From JAWVFN01 sp963696625 (GTDB taxonomy: Bacteria; Actinomycetota; Thermoleophilia; Solirubrobacterales; 70-9): DNA of 64,000 nt. Numbering within the stretch: the first letter of the stretch is position 1; every line of letters starts with the position of its first letter. The notes beneath the pieces were generated by a model that made no database searches, had not been told where the DNA came from, and saw only the letters and a list, made by a program, of their open reading frames with translations. Both the position numbers and the translations under genes were made by a program. The stretch spans positions 102,705 to 166,704 of the forward strand of contig CAVOKZ010000007.1 in assembly GCA_963696625.1 (NCBI GenBank). Reading direction: 5' to 3'. Shown here one piece after another: positions 51,969 through 60,604 of the stretch.

Positions 51969-53518
51969 CCGGCCGCCGCCGACGCGCACAGTCACTCGCA
52001 GCCTCGCCGACGATGGTCGGGGCGATCACGACGCTGATCGTGATCGTCGCCGTCTTCCTCGCCTACAACGCGAACAACGGCCTGCCGTTCGTCCCCACCT
52101 ACAAGATCTCGGCGGAGATCCCCGACGCCTCGCGGGTGTTGCCCAACAACGAGGTGCGGATCGGCGGCAACCGGGTTGGCGTGGTCGAGTCGATCGACAC
52201 GGTCACCAACCCCGAAAACGGCCAGCAGGCGGCGAAGCTGAACCTGAAGCTCGACAAGAGCGCCGAGCCGATCAAGGCCGACGCGACCGTTCGGGTCCGC
52301 TACAAGTCGGCGTTCGGCCTCAAGTACGTCGAGCTGACCCGCGGCAGCTCGGGCGAGGACCTGCCCGAGGGCGGCACCCTCGCGATCGCCCAGGCCCAGC
52401 CGCAGGCCGAGTTCGATGACCTCGCCGACACCTTCGACGAGCCGACCCGCGAGGCCGTGCGCACCAACCTCTCGGAGTTCGGCGCCGCCTTCGCCGGCCG
52501 CGGCGCCTCGCTGAACCAGGCGATCTCGAGCCTCAATCCGCTGTTCGCCAACCTGAGGCCGGTCGCCGCCAAGCTCGCCGCGCCGCAGACGAATCTCGCG
52601 CGGTTCATCTCAGAGCTCGGCGACGCGGCGCGCCTGGTCGCCCCGGTCGCCTTCGAGAACGCCGAGCAGTTCACCAACATGGCGATCGCCTTCAACGCGA
52701 TCTCCTCCGACCGCGAGGCGCTGAAGGACGCGATCTCCTCCGCGCCCCCCACCCTGCGCGCCGGGGTCGCCGCGCTGCCCGAGATCCGACCGTTTCTTCG
52801 CGACTTCGCCACCGCGTCGCGCCTGCTGCGGCCGGGCGTCCGCCAGCTGCGCCTGGCGCTCCCCGACCTCAACAAGGTGGTGCGAGTGGGCACGCCGGTC
52901 CTGCGCCGGACGCCGCCGGTCAACGTCGAGCTTCAGGGCGCCTTCGGCGAGCTTGAGAACCTCGTCGACGATCCGTCGACCGCGGTCAGCCTCACCCGGC
53001 TCGGCGACACCTTCGGCTCGGCCCGCGATGCCTCGGAGAAGATCGTCCCGGTCGAGACCGTCTGCAACTACTGGGAGTACTGGTTCACCTTCCTGACCGA
53101 GCACATCTCCCAGAAGGACCAGATCGGCTTCTCGCAGCGGGTGGTCCTGATGACCACGCCCGGCCTGCTCGGCTCGCCGACGGACTGGCCGATGAACCCG
53201 CTCGACAACTACTCGGGCGAGCCGGCCAACGGGCGTAACTCCGTGCTCAATCTGGGCGGCCCCGGAGTGTTCGACCCGCACCACCAGCCGATCGCCCACG
53301 GCAACCCGTACGTCTCGAGCTACGGCACCAAGGACGCGCCGAACTGCGTCAACGGCCAGACCGGCTACCCGCTCGGTGAAGCGCTGGCGCCCGGCCAGCC
53401 GCCCGATATCCCGGCGTTTGGCGTCAAGAACTTCAACGAGGCCCTCGGCATCCCGCCGCTCGGCAAGACCGACCTCTTCCTCAAGAAGGACGGAACCAGG
53501 GTGTTCACGGGACAATGA
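51965..53518 (+). CDS. MlaD/Mce-family protein 3
   Basis: 517 residues. An N-terminal helix (MVGAITTLIVIVAVFLAYNA) and Mce domain (YKISAEIPDASRVLPNNEVR, RIGGNRVGVVESIDTV, then YKSAFGLKYVELTRGSSGED) precede a helical stalk. The C-terminal part (about 360-517) is rich in Gly/Pro/Asn and holds a cysteine pair (ETVCNYWEYW; PNCVNGQTG). 4-base overlaps on both sides (ATGA) indicate coupled translation in the six-gene run. Confidence 0.9.
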   Translation: MTGRRRRAQSLAASPTMVGAITTLIVIVAVFLAYNANNGLPFVPTYKISAEIPDASRVLPNNEVRIGGNRVGVVESIDTVTNPENGQQAAKLNLKLDKSAEPIKADATVRVRYKSAFGLKYVELTRGSSGEDLPEGGTLAIAQAQPQAEFDDLADTFDEPTREAVRTNLSEFGAAFAGRGASLNQAISSLNPLFANLRPVAAKLAAPQTNLARFISELGDAARLVAPVAFENAEQFTNMAIAFNAISSDREALKDAISSAPPTLRAGVAALPEIRPFLRDFATASRLLRPGVRQLRLALPDLNKVVRVGTPVLRRTPPVNVELQGAFGELENLVDDPSTAVSLTRLGDTFGSARDASEKIVPVETVCNYWEYWFTFLTEHISQKDQIGFSQRVVLMTTPGLLGSPTDWPMNPLDNYSGEPANGRNSVLNLGGPGVFDPHHQPIAHGNPYVSSYGTKDAPNCVNGQTGYPLGEALAPGQPPDIPAFGVKNFNEALGIPPLGKTDLFLKKDGTRVFTGQ

Positions 53519-55146
53519 CCAGGCGACCCGGAAACAAGCGCTGGCAGCCGTGGATGACCGGTCTCGTGGCCGTCGTGCTGACCGTGTTCGGCTTCTACCT
53601 CGGCTTCTCGAAGCAGCTGCCGTTCACCGGCAACGGCTACGAGATCAGCGGCATCTTCACCAACGCCCAGCAGATCCGGGTCAAGAGCCCCGTGCGGATC
53701 GCCGGTGTCAACGTCGGCAAGGTGACCGAGGTCGACCATCTCACGACCGACGGCGAGGGACAGCAGGCCGCCGTGGTCAAGATGGAGCTGAAAGACGACG
53801 CCCTGCCGCTCAGGCAGGATGCGACGATGGAGATCCGCCCGCGCCTGTTCCTCGAGGGCAATCTGTTCGTCGATGTGCACCCGGGGTCGCCGGCGGCGCC
53901 CGAGCTGAAGGACGGAAGCACGGTGCCGATCGCGCAGACCTCGACCTCGGTCCAGCTCGACCAGGTGCTGACCTCGCTGCAGGCTCCGGTCCGTGCCGGC
54001 CTCCAGACGTTCCTGATCGAGTTCGGCAACGCGCTCGACAAGTACGGCGGCGGCGCCGGGCTGCAGGAGACGTTCAGGAGCTCGCCGACCGCCTTCAAGT
54101 CGACCGCCGAGGTCAACGAAGCTCTGCTCGGCACCCAGCCGGGCGACCTCACCGGGCTCGTCGTCGACGTCGACAGCCTGTTCCGGGCGCTGAACCAGAA
54201 CCAGCCGGAGCTCCAGGACCTGGTCACCAATCTCGGCACGGTTCTCAACTCCTTCGGTCGCGAGGACCAGGCGCTCGAGACCGCGATCTTCACCCTGCCG
54301 GAGCTGCTCGGCGTCGGCAAGCCGGCGCTGGTCAAGCTCAACAGCGCCCTGCCCCAGCTGCGGGCATTCGCCCGCGAGGCGCTGCCCGGCGTCCGCGCCT
54401 CGGAGCCGGCGCTGAAGGCGGCCAACCCCTTCCTCGCCCAGCTCCGCGGCTTGGTCCGGCCCGGCGAGCTGCGCGGGCTGGTCTCCGACCTCGTCCCGAC
54501 GGTCCCGGTCCTGGCCAAGCTCTCGCAGGACTCGCTGCCGTTCCTCGAACAGACACGCGGGCTGTCGAGCTGCTTCAACAACGTGATCATCCCCTGGAGC
54601 AACTCGACCGTCCCCGCGAGCGACGGCACACCGACCGCCCAGGTGTACAAGGACACGGGCTACGCCCTCGCCGGACTCGGCGGCGAGAGCCGCTCCGGCG
54701 ACGCCAACGGCGAGTGGATTCGCACCGGCCTCACTGCCGGCATCAACACCGTGATCCTGCCGCAGCCCGACGGTGTCGACCAGTTCGGCGTCATCGGCAA
54801 CCTGCTGGGCGCGCAGCCGGCACTCGACACCTCGGCCAAGACCCCGTTCAACCCGGACGCTCCGTGTGAGAACCAGGACCCCCCGAACCTGGCGGCCACC
54901 GTCGGTGCGCCGCCGACGATCCAGACCGCCGCGAACCGCGACGCAGATACGACCGCGGACCTGCTCGATTCCCAGACCAAGGGCTACATCGAGGACTACC
55001 TCGGCATCTACAACGACATCCAGCAGGCCCAGGCCGGCGGCGGTCCCGAGGCCGCAACGGCGCTGGGTGACGCGATGAAGCGGCTGCGGCAGTACAACAA
55101 GACCGACTTGCCCAAGTACCGGGCGTCGCTGGGAGGCGACAAGTGA
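53515..55146 (+). CDS. MlaD/Mce-family protein 4
   Basis: 543 residues with an N-terminal helix (WMTGLVAVVLTVFGFYLGFS) and Mce domain (YEISGIFTNAQQIRVKSPVR, IAGVNVGKVTEV, RPRLFLEGNLFVDVHPGSPA). A helical middle is followed by a C-terminal region with NPDAPCENQDPPNL and a final amphipathic helix. It is joined to its neighbours by ATGA and GTGA overlaps. The role is the same as for the rest of the cluster: a subunit of an envelope lipid carrier. Confidence 0.9.
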   Translation: MTRRPGNKRWQPWMTGLVAVVLTVFGFYLGFSKQLPFTGNGYEISGIFTNAQQIRVKSPVRIAGVNVGKVTEVDHLTTDGEGQQAAVVKMELKDDALPLRQDATMEIRPRLFLEGNLFVDVHPGSPAAPELKDGSTVPIAQTSTSVQLDQVLTSLQAPVRAGLQTFLIEFGNALDKYGGGAGLQETFRSSPTAFKSTAEVNEALLGTQPGDLTGLVVDVDSLFRALNQNQPELQDLVTNLGTVLNSFGREDQALETAIFTLPELLGVGKPALVKLNSALPQLRAFAREALPGVRASEPALKAANPFLAQLRGLVRPGELRGLVSDLVPTVPVLAKLSQDSLPFLEQTRGLSSCFNNVIIPWSNSTVPASDGTPTAQVYKDTGYALAGLGGESRSGDANGEWIRTGLTAGINTVILPQPDGVDQFGVIGNLLGAQPALDTSAKTPFNPDAPCENQDPPNLAATVGAPPTIQTAANRDADTTADLLDSQTKGYIEDYLGIYNDIQQAQAGGGPEAATALGDAMKRLRQYNKTDLPKYRASLGGDK

Positions 55147-56465
55147 GCAAGGCGATTCGCGACCACTCCCGCGACTTCATCGCGATCCTCTCGCTCGTCG
55201 TCGTCTCGCTGGGCATCGGCTACTACATCGTCCAGGAGCAGCGGCTGCGGATCCCGATCCTCGAGGAGAAGCCGTTCGAGCTCCACGCCGACCTGCAGAC
55301 AGCGCAGGCGGTCACCCCGGGCCAGGGGCAGACGGTGCGCGTCGCCGGCGTCCGCGTGGGTGACATCTCCAAGGTCGAGCTCGACGGCGGCGTCGCCGAC
55401 GTGACCATGGACATCGACCGCAAGTACCTGCCGGTCTACCGCGACGCGACGGTCCTGCTGCGCCCGAAGACGGGCCTCCAGGACATGTTCCTCGAGCTCG
55501 ATCCGGGCTCACGGGCTGCGGGTGAATACGACGAGGGCGACACGATCCCCGTGGCCAACACCGCGCCCGACATCAACGTCGACGAGGTGCTCTCGGCGCT
55601 CGACGGTGACACCCGCGGCTACCTGAGGATGCTGCTCGTCGGCGGCGGCGAGGGCCTCAAGGGCCGCGGCAAGGACCTCGGCGAGCTGCTCGGCAGCCTC
55701 GGCCCGATCAATCGTGACCTCGCGCTGGTGAACGAGAAGGTCGCCGAGCGCAAGGAGAACCTCTCCAGCCTGATCCACAACCTCGGTGAGCTCAGCGGCC
55801 GTCTCGGCGAAGAGGACCAGTCGATCGCCGCGGTGATCGAGCACTCCAATGACGCGCTGTCGGCGATCGCCGACCAGGACCTCAACGTCACCGAAGCCAC
55901 GGCATTGCTGCCCGGGACCCTCGAGCAGACCCGCGACACGCTCAGCCACGTCGGCAGCTTCTCGACCGTGCTGAAGCCGGCGTTGCGCAACCTGCGGCCC
56001 TTCGCCCGTCGGCTCACCCCCGTCGCAAACACGCTGCGCAACCTCTCGGTCGTCGGCACGCCCGCGGTCCGTGACCAGATCCGGCCCTTCACCCGGGCCG
56101 CGCGCCGGCCGGTTCTCGACCTCGGGACCGCGGCCGGCCAGGTGAACGCGTCCCTGCCCAACCTCACCAACCTCGCCTCGAAGCTCAACCGGCTCGGCAA
56201 CATGGCCGCCTACAACCCGAATGGGGCCGAGCCGCTCGGAGCGCCCGGGCGGGATGAGGGCTACCTCTACTGGCTCGGCTGGCTCGGCCACAACGGCAAG
56301 AGCGCCTTCTCCTCACAGGATGCGCACGGCGTAATCCGCCGCGTGTACGCGACCGGTGGCTGCGAGACGCTCAAGAACATCGTCCTTCAGACCCCGCTCT
56401 CGGGGCTGATCACCGGCTTCGCGACCCTGTTCGAGCCCGGCGGCGTCCTGGAAGGGGCCTGCTGA
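55143..56465 (+). CDS. MlaD/Mce-family protein 5
   Basis: 440 residues, the shortest of the six, starting with GTG. The N-terminal helix (FIAILSLVVVSLGIGYYIVQ) and Mce domain (FELHADLQTAQAVTPGQGQT, VRVAGVRVGDISKVEL, RPKTGLQDMFLELDPGSRAA) are clear. The stalk contains LALVNEKVAERKENLSSLIH. The C-terminus is compact with a cysteine pair (GGCETLKN and final GAC). Its stop overlaps the next ATG (TGATG). Confidence 0.9.
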   Translation: MSKAIRDHSRDFIAILSLVVVSLGIGYYIVQEQRLRIPILEEKPFELHADLQTAQAVTPGQGQTVRVAGVRVGDISKVELDGGVADVTMDIDRKYLPVYRDATVLLRPKTGLQDMFLELDPGSRAAGEYDEGDTIPVANTAPDINVDEVLSALDGDTRGYLRMLLVGGGEGLKGRGKDLGELLGSLGPINRDLALVNEKVAERKENLSSLIHNLGELSGRLGEEDQSIAAVIEHSNDALSAIADQDLNVTEATALLPGTLEQTRDTLSHVGSFSTVLKPALRNLRPFARRLTPVANTLRNLSVVGTPAVRDQIRPFTRAARRPVLDLGTAAGQVNASLPNLTNLASKLNRLGNMAAYNPNGAEPLGAPGRDEGYLYWLGWLGHNGKSAFSSQDAHGVIRRVYATGGCETLKNIVLQTPLSGLITGFATLFEPGGVLEGAC

Positions 56466-58051
56466 TGCAGAAGTCCGCGCCCTCACTCGGCCGCATCGCC
56501 GTCGCGATCGCCTTCGCGCTGTCGTGCTTCGCCCTGCTGCTCTTCCTCTGGACCGCCTTCGGTGGTCCGGTCCCGCTCGCCCCCAAGAGCTACCGCTTCA
56601 CCGCCGACTTCCCCGAAGCGATCACCCTGCAAAAGGAGTCCGACGTGCGGATCTCCGGCGTCTCGGTGGGCAAGGTCAAGGACGTGGCCCTCGCCCCCGA
56701 GGGCGACGCCACCCGGGCGACGATCGAGATCGACCCCGAGTACGCGCCGATCTCCTCCGACGCCAAGGCGATCCTGCGCTCGAAGACCCTGCTCGGCGAG
56801 AGCTACATCGAGATCACCCCGGGCACCGAGCCAGACGGGAGCGGCGATTCCGGTAACAGCGCCCAGGCCGGCAACTTTGACTCCCTCTCCGGCGACGCCG
56901 CCGTCGAGCCGATCTCAGAGGGCGGCCACCTCGCCGAAGCCCAGGTCCAGGACCAGCAGCAGATCGACGAGATCTTCAACGCTTTCGACGAGCCGACCCG
57001 CAACGCCTTCGGTGTCTGGCAGCAGGAGCTGGCGGTCGCCGCCGAGGGCCGCGGTCAGGACGTCTCCGACGCGCTCGGCAACCTCGGCCCGTTCGCCCAG
57101 GACGCCTCCGGCGTGCTCGAGACGCTCAACCGCCAGGACCAGGCGCTCTCTCAGATCGTCAACTCGAGCGGCCAGGTCTTCGACGCGCTGACCCGCCGCG
57201 ACGACCAGCTCACCGGCCTGATCAAGGGCAACGATCAGACCTTCGGCGCCCTGGCTTCGCGCGACGAGCAGCTCGCCGAGGCGATCAAGGTCTTCCCGAC
57301 CTTCAACGAGGAGGCGCGCAGGACGCTCACTCGCCTCCAGGATTTCTCGGTCAACGCCCGCCCCTTCGCCCGCGACCTCAAGCCCGTCGCCCGCGTGCTC
57401 TCGCCGGCGCTCAGAGACGTTCGCAGGCTCTCCCCCCACGCCCGCCGCCTGTTCACCAACCTCGGCCCGCTGGTGACCGCCGCCCGGACCGGCTTCCCGG
57501 CCCTGCGCGGCGTGTTCAGGGACCTGAAGCCGGTGATGGACGGGCTCGACCCCTTCCTCGCCAACCTCAATCCGATCATTCGCTACGTCGACACCTACTC
57601 GGGCAACGTCACCGACTTCCTCGCCAACCCGCCCGCCAGCATCGCCGACACGATCCCCGGCAACCCGGGCCAGCAGCACCCCAAGCACTACCTGCGGCTG
57701 GTGCCCCCGATCAACGCCGAGGAACTCGCGATCTACCCCACCCGCCTGCCCCAGAACCGCGGCAACGGCTACATCCCGCCCAACGGGATCGGCTCGCCCG
57801 ACGCGATCAAGTACCGCGCGCTGTTCGCCAGCCACGACTGCAACAACACCGGCGCAACCGGCGGCCTCGGCTCGGGCCAGGTCACGGCCGACCCGCCGTC
57901 GAACCCGCTGCCGAGCGTCGGGATGTTCCCGCTCAGCTTCCTGCCGGCGGCGGTGGTCCCGGGGACCCAGGCGTTCGCGCCCTGCACGATCGCCCGCCAG
58001 CCCGCCTCGCTTGGCGGCGGCACCGTCCCGTACGTTCCCGCGGATCCTTAG
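56465..58051 (+). CDS. MlaD/Mce-family protein 6
   Basis: 528 residues, the last of the run. An N-terminal helix (IAVAIAFALSCFALLLFLWT) is followed by the Mce domain (YRFTADFPEAITLQKESDVR, ISGVSVGKVKDVAL, RSKTLLGESYIEITPGTEPD). A Gly/Ser-rich insert lies at about 122-150 and a helical stalk follows (NRQDQALSQIVNSSGQVFDA). The C-terminus holds HDCNNTGATGG and a late Cys. A 37-base gap separates it from the following gene. Confidence 0.9.
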   Translation: MQKSAPSLGRIAVAIAFALSCFALLLFLWTAFGGPVPLAPKSYRFTADFPEAITLQKESDVRISGVSVGKVKDVALAPEGDATRATIEIDPEYAPISSDAKAILRSKTLLGESYIEITPGTEPDGSGDSGNSAQAGNFDSLSGDAAVEPISEGGHLAEAQVQDQQQIDEIFNAFDEPTRNAFGVWQQELAVAAEGRGQDVSDALGNLGPFAQDASGVLETLNRQDQALSQIVNSSGQVFDALTRRDDQLTGLIKGNDQTFGALASRDEQLAEAIKVFPTFNEEARRTLTRLQDFSVNARPFARDLKPVARVLSPALRDVRRLSPHARRLFTNLGPLVTAARTGFPALRGVFRDLKPVMDGLDPFLANLNPIIRYVDTYSGNVTDFLANPPASIADTIPGNPGQQHPKHYLRLVPPINAEELAIYPTRLPQNRGNGYIPPNGIGSPDAIKYRALFASHDCNNTGATGGLGSGQVTADPPSNPLPSVGMFPLSFLPAAVVPGTQAFAPCTIARQPASLGGGTVPYVPADP

Positions 58052-58087
58052 GCCCTCGCGGGTAGCTGATCGAAGTAACTTGAGCGG

Positions 58088-58768
58088 GTGAGCGCCAAGC
58101 AGGACCAGCAGGACTGGGCGGCGACCGTCGCCAAGCTGGGGGAGAAGCGCGGGCTGCGCTACGAGCCGGTCGGCGGCATCAACCCCAAGGACATGCCGCC
58201 CGCCCCCTGTCCCGGGGGGACCAATCGCCTCACCGGTCAGCTCACCGAAGGCTTCTGGGGCGCCTCCTGCGACGCCTCCGAGCACGAGGAGGGCGGGTTC
58301 GGGCGCAGGGCGATCCTGCCGGGCTCGGTGCTGGTCAAGGCCCACATGCCCGACCTCGCCAAGGTCGTGCCGATCTTCAGCGTCGAATCCCTCGACAGCA
58401 ACGCCGAGGACCGCCTCTTCGACAGCCACTCGCGGCGCAAGGTCGAGTTCGAGTCGGTCGAGTTCAACAAGCGATTCATCGCCACGGTCCCGTCAGACCA
58501 CGATCCGATCGCACTGCGCGAGCTGTTCAGCCCCGCCTTCCTCGACTGGACGACCCAGTTCGAACGCCCGGTCGAGTTCGGGATCACCGACAACCAGCTC
58601 TTCTTCAACTGGAAGCTGCGCGAGCGGACCGAGGAGGAGCTGAAGGAGGCGCTCAGGGGCGCCGCTGGGATCTTCGGAAAGCTCCAGCGCGAGATGGACG
58701 AGCACGGACTGCACATCTACCCGCCCGGCCCTTGGAGCGCCGGGCTCGAGCAGTTCCCGCCGGACTAG
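58088..58768 (+). CDS. Conserved-looking soluble protein, unknown function
   Basis: 226 residues with no signal peptide. The middle reads FESVEFNKRFIATVPSDHDP and ALRELFSPAFLDWTTQFERP. This recalls DUF3137-like proteins, where a phrase of the form FNxxF...DxxxAxxLxxPxFL recurs, but the match is too loose to assign. The start is GTG at 58088. It lies downstream of the Mce run in the same direction and may be co-transcribed. It is convergent with the NUDIX gene. Confidence 0.6.
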   Translation: MSAKQDQQDWAATVAKLGEKRGLRYEPVGGINPKDMPPAPCPGGTNRLTGQLTEGFWGASCDASEHEEGGFGRRAILPGSVLVKAHMPDLAKVVPIFSVESLDSNAEDRLFDSHSRRKVEFESVEFNKRFIATVPSDHDPIALRELFSPAFLDWTTQFERPVEFGITDNQLFFNWKLRERTEEELKEALRGAAGIFGKLQREMDEHGLHIYPPGPWSAGLEQFPPD

Positions 58769-58790
58769 CGCTGCGCCGGGAGCGTTCCGG

Positions 58791-59423
58791 TCACTGCTCG
58801 GCTCCCTCCGGGAAGGGGATGTCGTCCCAGCCGTCGGGCATCACGATTCGCCGCTCGTCGCGGTCGCCCTCGACCGTCGGCATCACCGGCTCGAGGCTGC
58901 GCTCGGCGGCGCCGGCGAGCGCCTCCTCGGCGTTGGCGAAGGGGAGGAGGGTCTCCAGGTGCTTGATCGTCGGGAAGACCAGCGCCAGATCGCCGGCGGC
59001 GTGGCGGTCGAGCGCCTCGCGTGCGGTGAACCATCCCGCGTCGACGAGCTCGTTGCCGTCGGGCTTGGGGGGCGAGTGCGGCGGCGCAAGGGCAAGGAAG
59101 AAGAACGTGTCGAAGCGAATCGGCACCGCCTCCGGCGTGATCCACCGGGAATAGGGGACCAGGTCGCCGGCGTCGATCTCGACCCCGACCTCCTCTTGCA
59201 GCTCGCGTACGGCGGCAGCCCGCATTCCGGCGTCGCCCTCGCCGTCGGCGTCGTCGACGCCGCCACCCGGGAAGACCCAGACGCTGGGCATGAAGCGCGC
59301 ACCGGGGTTGCGCTTGGCGAGCAGGAACTCGAGCCCCCGGTCGGCGTGCTTGCCTCCCCGGCGCAGGAGAATCACCGTCGCCGCCGGGCGCGGAAACGCG
59401 GGCTGGGTGCTCTCCTTGGCCAC
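58791..59423 (-). CDS. NUDIX hydrolase
   Basis: A 210-residue protein. The Nudix box reads GGGVDDADGEGDAGMRAAAV then RELQEEVGVEI, with an insert between the first Gly and the REx2EE core, as in NUDT19-like coenzyme A or acyl-CoA diphosphatases. ATVILLRRG at the start and FFFLAL in the middle are fold strands. The start is GTG at 59423; the exact start is not certain. Confidence 0.85.
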   Translation of the reverse strand: MAKESTQPAFPRPAATVILLRRGGKHADRGLEFLLAKRNPGARFMPSVWVFPGGGVDDADGEGDAGMRAAAVRELQEEVGVEIDAGDLVPYSRWITPEAVPIRFDTFFFLALAPPHSPPKPDGNELVDAGWFTAREALDRHAAGDLALVFPTIKHLETLLPFANAEEALAGAAERSLEPVMPTVEGDRDERRIVMPDGWDDIPFPEGAEQ

Positions 59424-59436
59424 CCCCGGACCCTAC

Positions 59437-59500
59437 CGGCGGCCGCTCCGCTTCGCGTCCGCTGCCGCCGGGGGAGGGCTCTCGGTGAATGGCCCCTATG
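59437..59500 (+). repeat. Intergenic repeat family B, copy 2
   Basis: It begins CGGCGGCCGCTCCGCTTCGC, then GTCCGCTGCCGCCGG, and ends GGGCTCTCGGTGAATGGCCC plus CTAT. It shares both ends with copy 1 (43371-43433, reversed) and its end with copy 3. It lies between divergent NUDIX and rubredoxin genes, where it could carry promoter elements. Confidence 0.65.
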
Positions 59501-59522
59501 AGTCGGTAACCTGCTTGCCTCG

Positions 59523-59705
59523 ATGTCTACAGAGACCCAAACCAAGCAGTGGATCTGCACCTCCTGCGGGTTCATCTATGACCCCGAGGAGGGCGACCCC
59601 GACGGTGGCGTTCCCCCGGGAACCGCCTTCGAGGAGATCCCCGATGACTGGTTCTGCCCGGTCTGCGGCGCCCGCAAGTCGGACTTCGAGCCCTACGAGG
59701 AGTAG
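59523..59705 (+). CDS. Rubredoxin
   Basis: A 60-residue one-iron electron carrier. The Fe ligands are Cys12, Cys15 (WICTSCGFIYDP) and Cys45, Cys48 (DDWFCPVCGARKSDFEPYEE). ATG at 59523 is the only sensible start; the Shine-Dalgarno sequence is not obvious. The stop lies three bases from the stop of a convergent gene. The partner oxidoreductase is not in view. Confidence 0.97.
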   Translation: MSTETQTKQWICTSCGFIYDPEEGDPDGGVPPGTAFEEIPDDWFCPVCGARKSDFEPYEE

Positions 59706-59708
59706 GCG

Positions 59709-60389
59709 CTAGTCGAGCGCCCGCTCGCGGGCGTGGCGGCGCCAGGCTCTACTCGCGAGCCAGATCAGGGCGCAGAGCAGGGCCAGGGGCACCAGGACCG
59801 CGAGGGTGACCAGCGCGCCGCCGGCGATCGCCTTCAGCACCGAGCCTGCGTCGTCGGCCGCGTCGCCGAGGGTCCAGCCGCTGTCGTCTGAGCGGTCGCC
59901 CCTGATCGCGACGCTGACCGGCGTCAGCTGAACGCGGGCCTCGAGGTGCGCGAGCCGGCCGCGCTCGGCCGCGAGGGCGGCGCGCAGCGCCTCGTTCGAG
60001 GGATCGGCGGCGAGCTGCTTCTCGAGCGCGGCGACCTCGGCGACTTCATCGGGAGGGGTGGAAAGCGTCATCGATGCGCTGCGGGCGACACTGCGTGCGG
60101 AAGCCGGAGGGACCGCCTCGGCGGCACCTGCCGCGCCTGACGTCGGCTCGACCGTCTGCCGGTCGGTGGAGGTCGCGACGTCTTTCACGCCACCGGAGTG
60201 CGTCAGGTCGGGCGCCTCCTGTGAGATCTGGGATACGGCCACCCCACCCACGACCAAGAGGGTCGCCGCAGCGCCCCGTCGGCCGAATCCCTCGATCGCA
60301 CCCTCGTCGAGCGCTGCTGCAGATGCCGCCTCTGGCAGCGGCCGCATCGCGCGCAGCTCATCGGCGATCTGGTTCTCAGTCAGCTTCAT
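59709..60389 (-). CDS. DUF4349/anti-sigma-like membrane protein, possibly internally shortened
   Basis: 226 residues. The N-terminus (MKLTENQIADELRAMRPLPE) looks like a short cytoplasmic anti-sigma-type head, followed by a weak membrane segment. ARSVARSASMTLSTPPDEVA matches the opening of DUF4349 domains, but the usual ~90-residue body is missing and the frame goes straight to the terminal helix (LEKQLAADPSNEALRAALAA, then VQLTPVSVAI). A C-terminal membrane helix and a basic tail (RAWRRHARERALD) close it. It follows a sigma-factor remnant, so this may be a decaying pair. Confidence 0.6.
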   Translation of the reverse strand: MKLTENQIADELRAMRPLPEAASAAALDEGAIEGFGRRGAAATLLVVGGVAVSQISQEAPDLTHSGGVKDVATSTDRQTVEPTSGAAGAAEAVPPASARSVARSASMTLSTPPDEVAEVAALEKQLAADPSNEALRAALAAERGRLAHLEARVQLTPVSVAIRGDRSDDSGWTLGDAADDAGSVLKAIAGGALVTLAVLVPLALLCALIWLASRAWRRHARERALD

Positions 60390-60510
60390 CGCAAGACCTC
60401 CTCAGCTTCTCCATGACGCGGTTGAGCCGGGTGCCGGCGTTCGACTCGCTGATGCCGATCACCCGGGCGATCTCTCCGTTGGAGAGGCCTCCCTGGCGGG
60501 CGCTGCAAGT
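60376..60510 (-). pseudogene. ECF sigma factor remnant (region 4 only)
   Basis: On the minus strand the frame reads GLSNGEIARVIGISESNAGT, then RLNRVMEKLRRSCDEAD and stop. This is the promoter -35 recognition helix-turn-helix of an ECF sigma factor. No region 2 or start codon exists upstream; the frame dissolves about 15 codons before and repeat family B copy 3 lies 65 bases further. The stop overlaps the start of the DUF4349-like gene, as in intact sigma/anti-sigma pairs. Confidence 0.65.
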
Positions 60511-60574
60511 GCTTCGCTCATGCCCTTACTACGGCCCAACCACCCTTTCATCACACATGAATATCACCGCTGAT

Positions 60575-60596
60575 AAGGGCCATTCAGGGAGCCGCC
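60575..60596 (-). repeat. Intergenic repeat family B, copy 3 (partial)
   Basis: Read on the minus strand it ends GGCTCCCTGAATGGCCC, the same terminus as copies 1 and 2. The other arm is missing. It lies between the bioA stop and the sigma remnant. Confidence 0.5.
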
Positions 60597-60604
60597 GTTG
60601 GATG

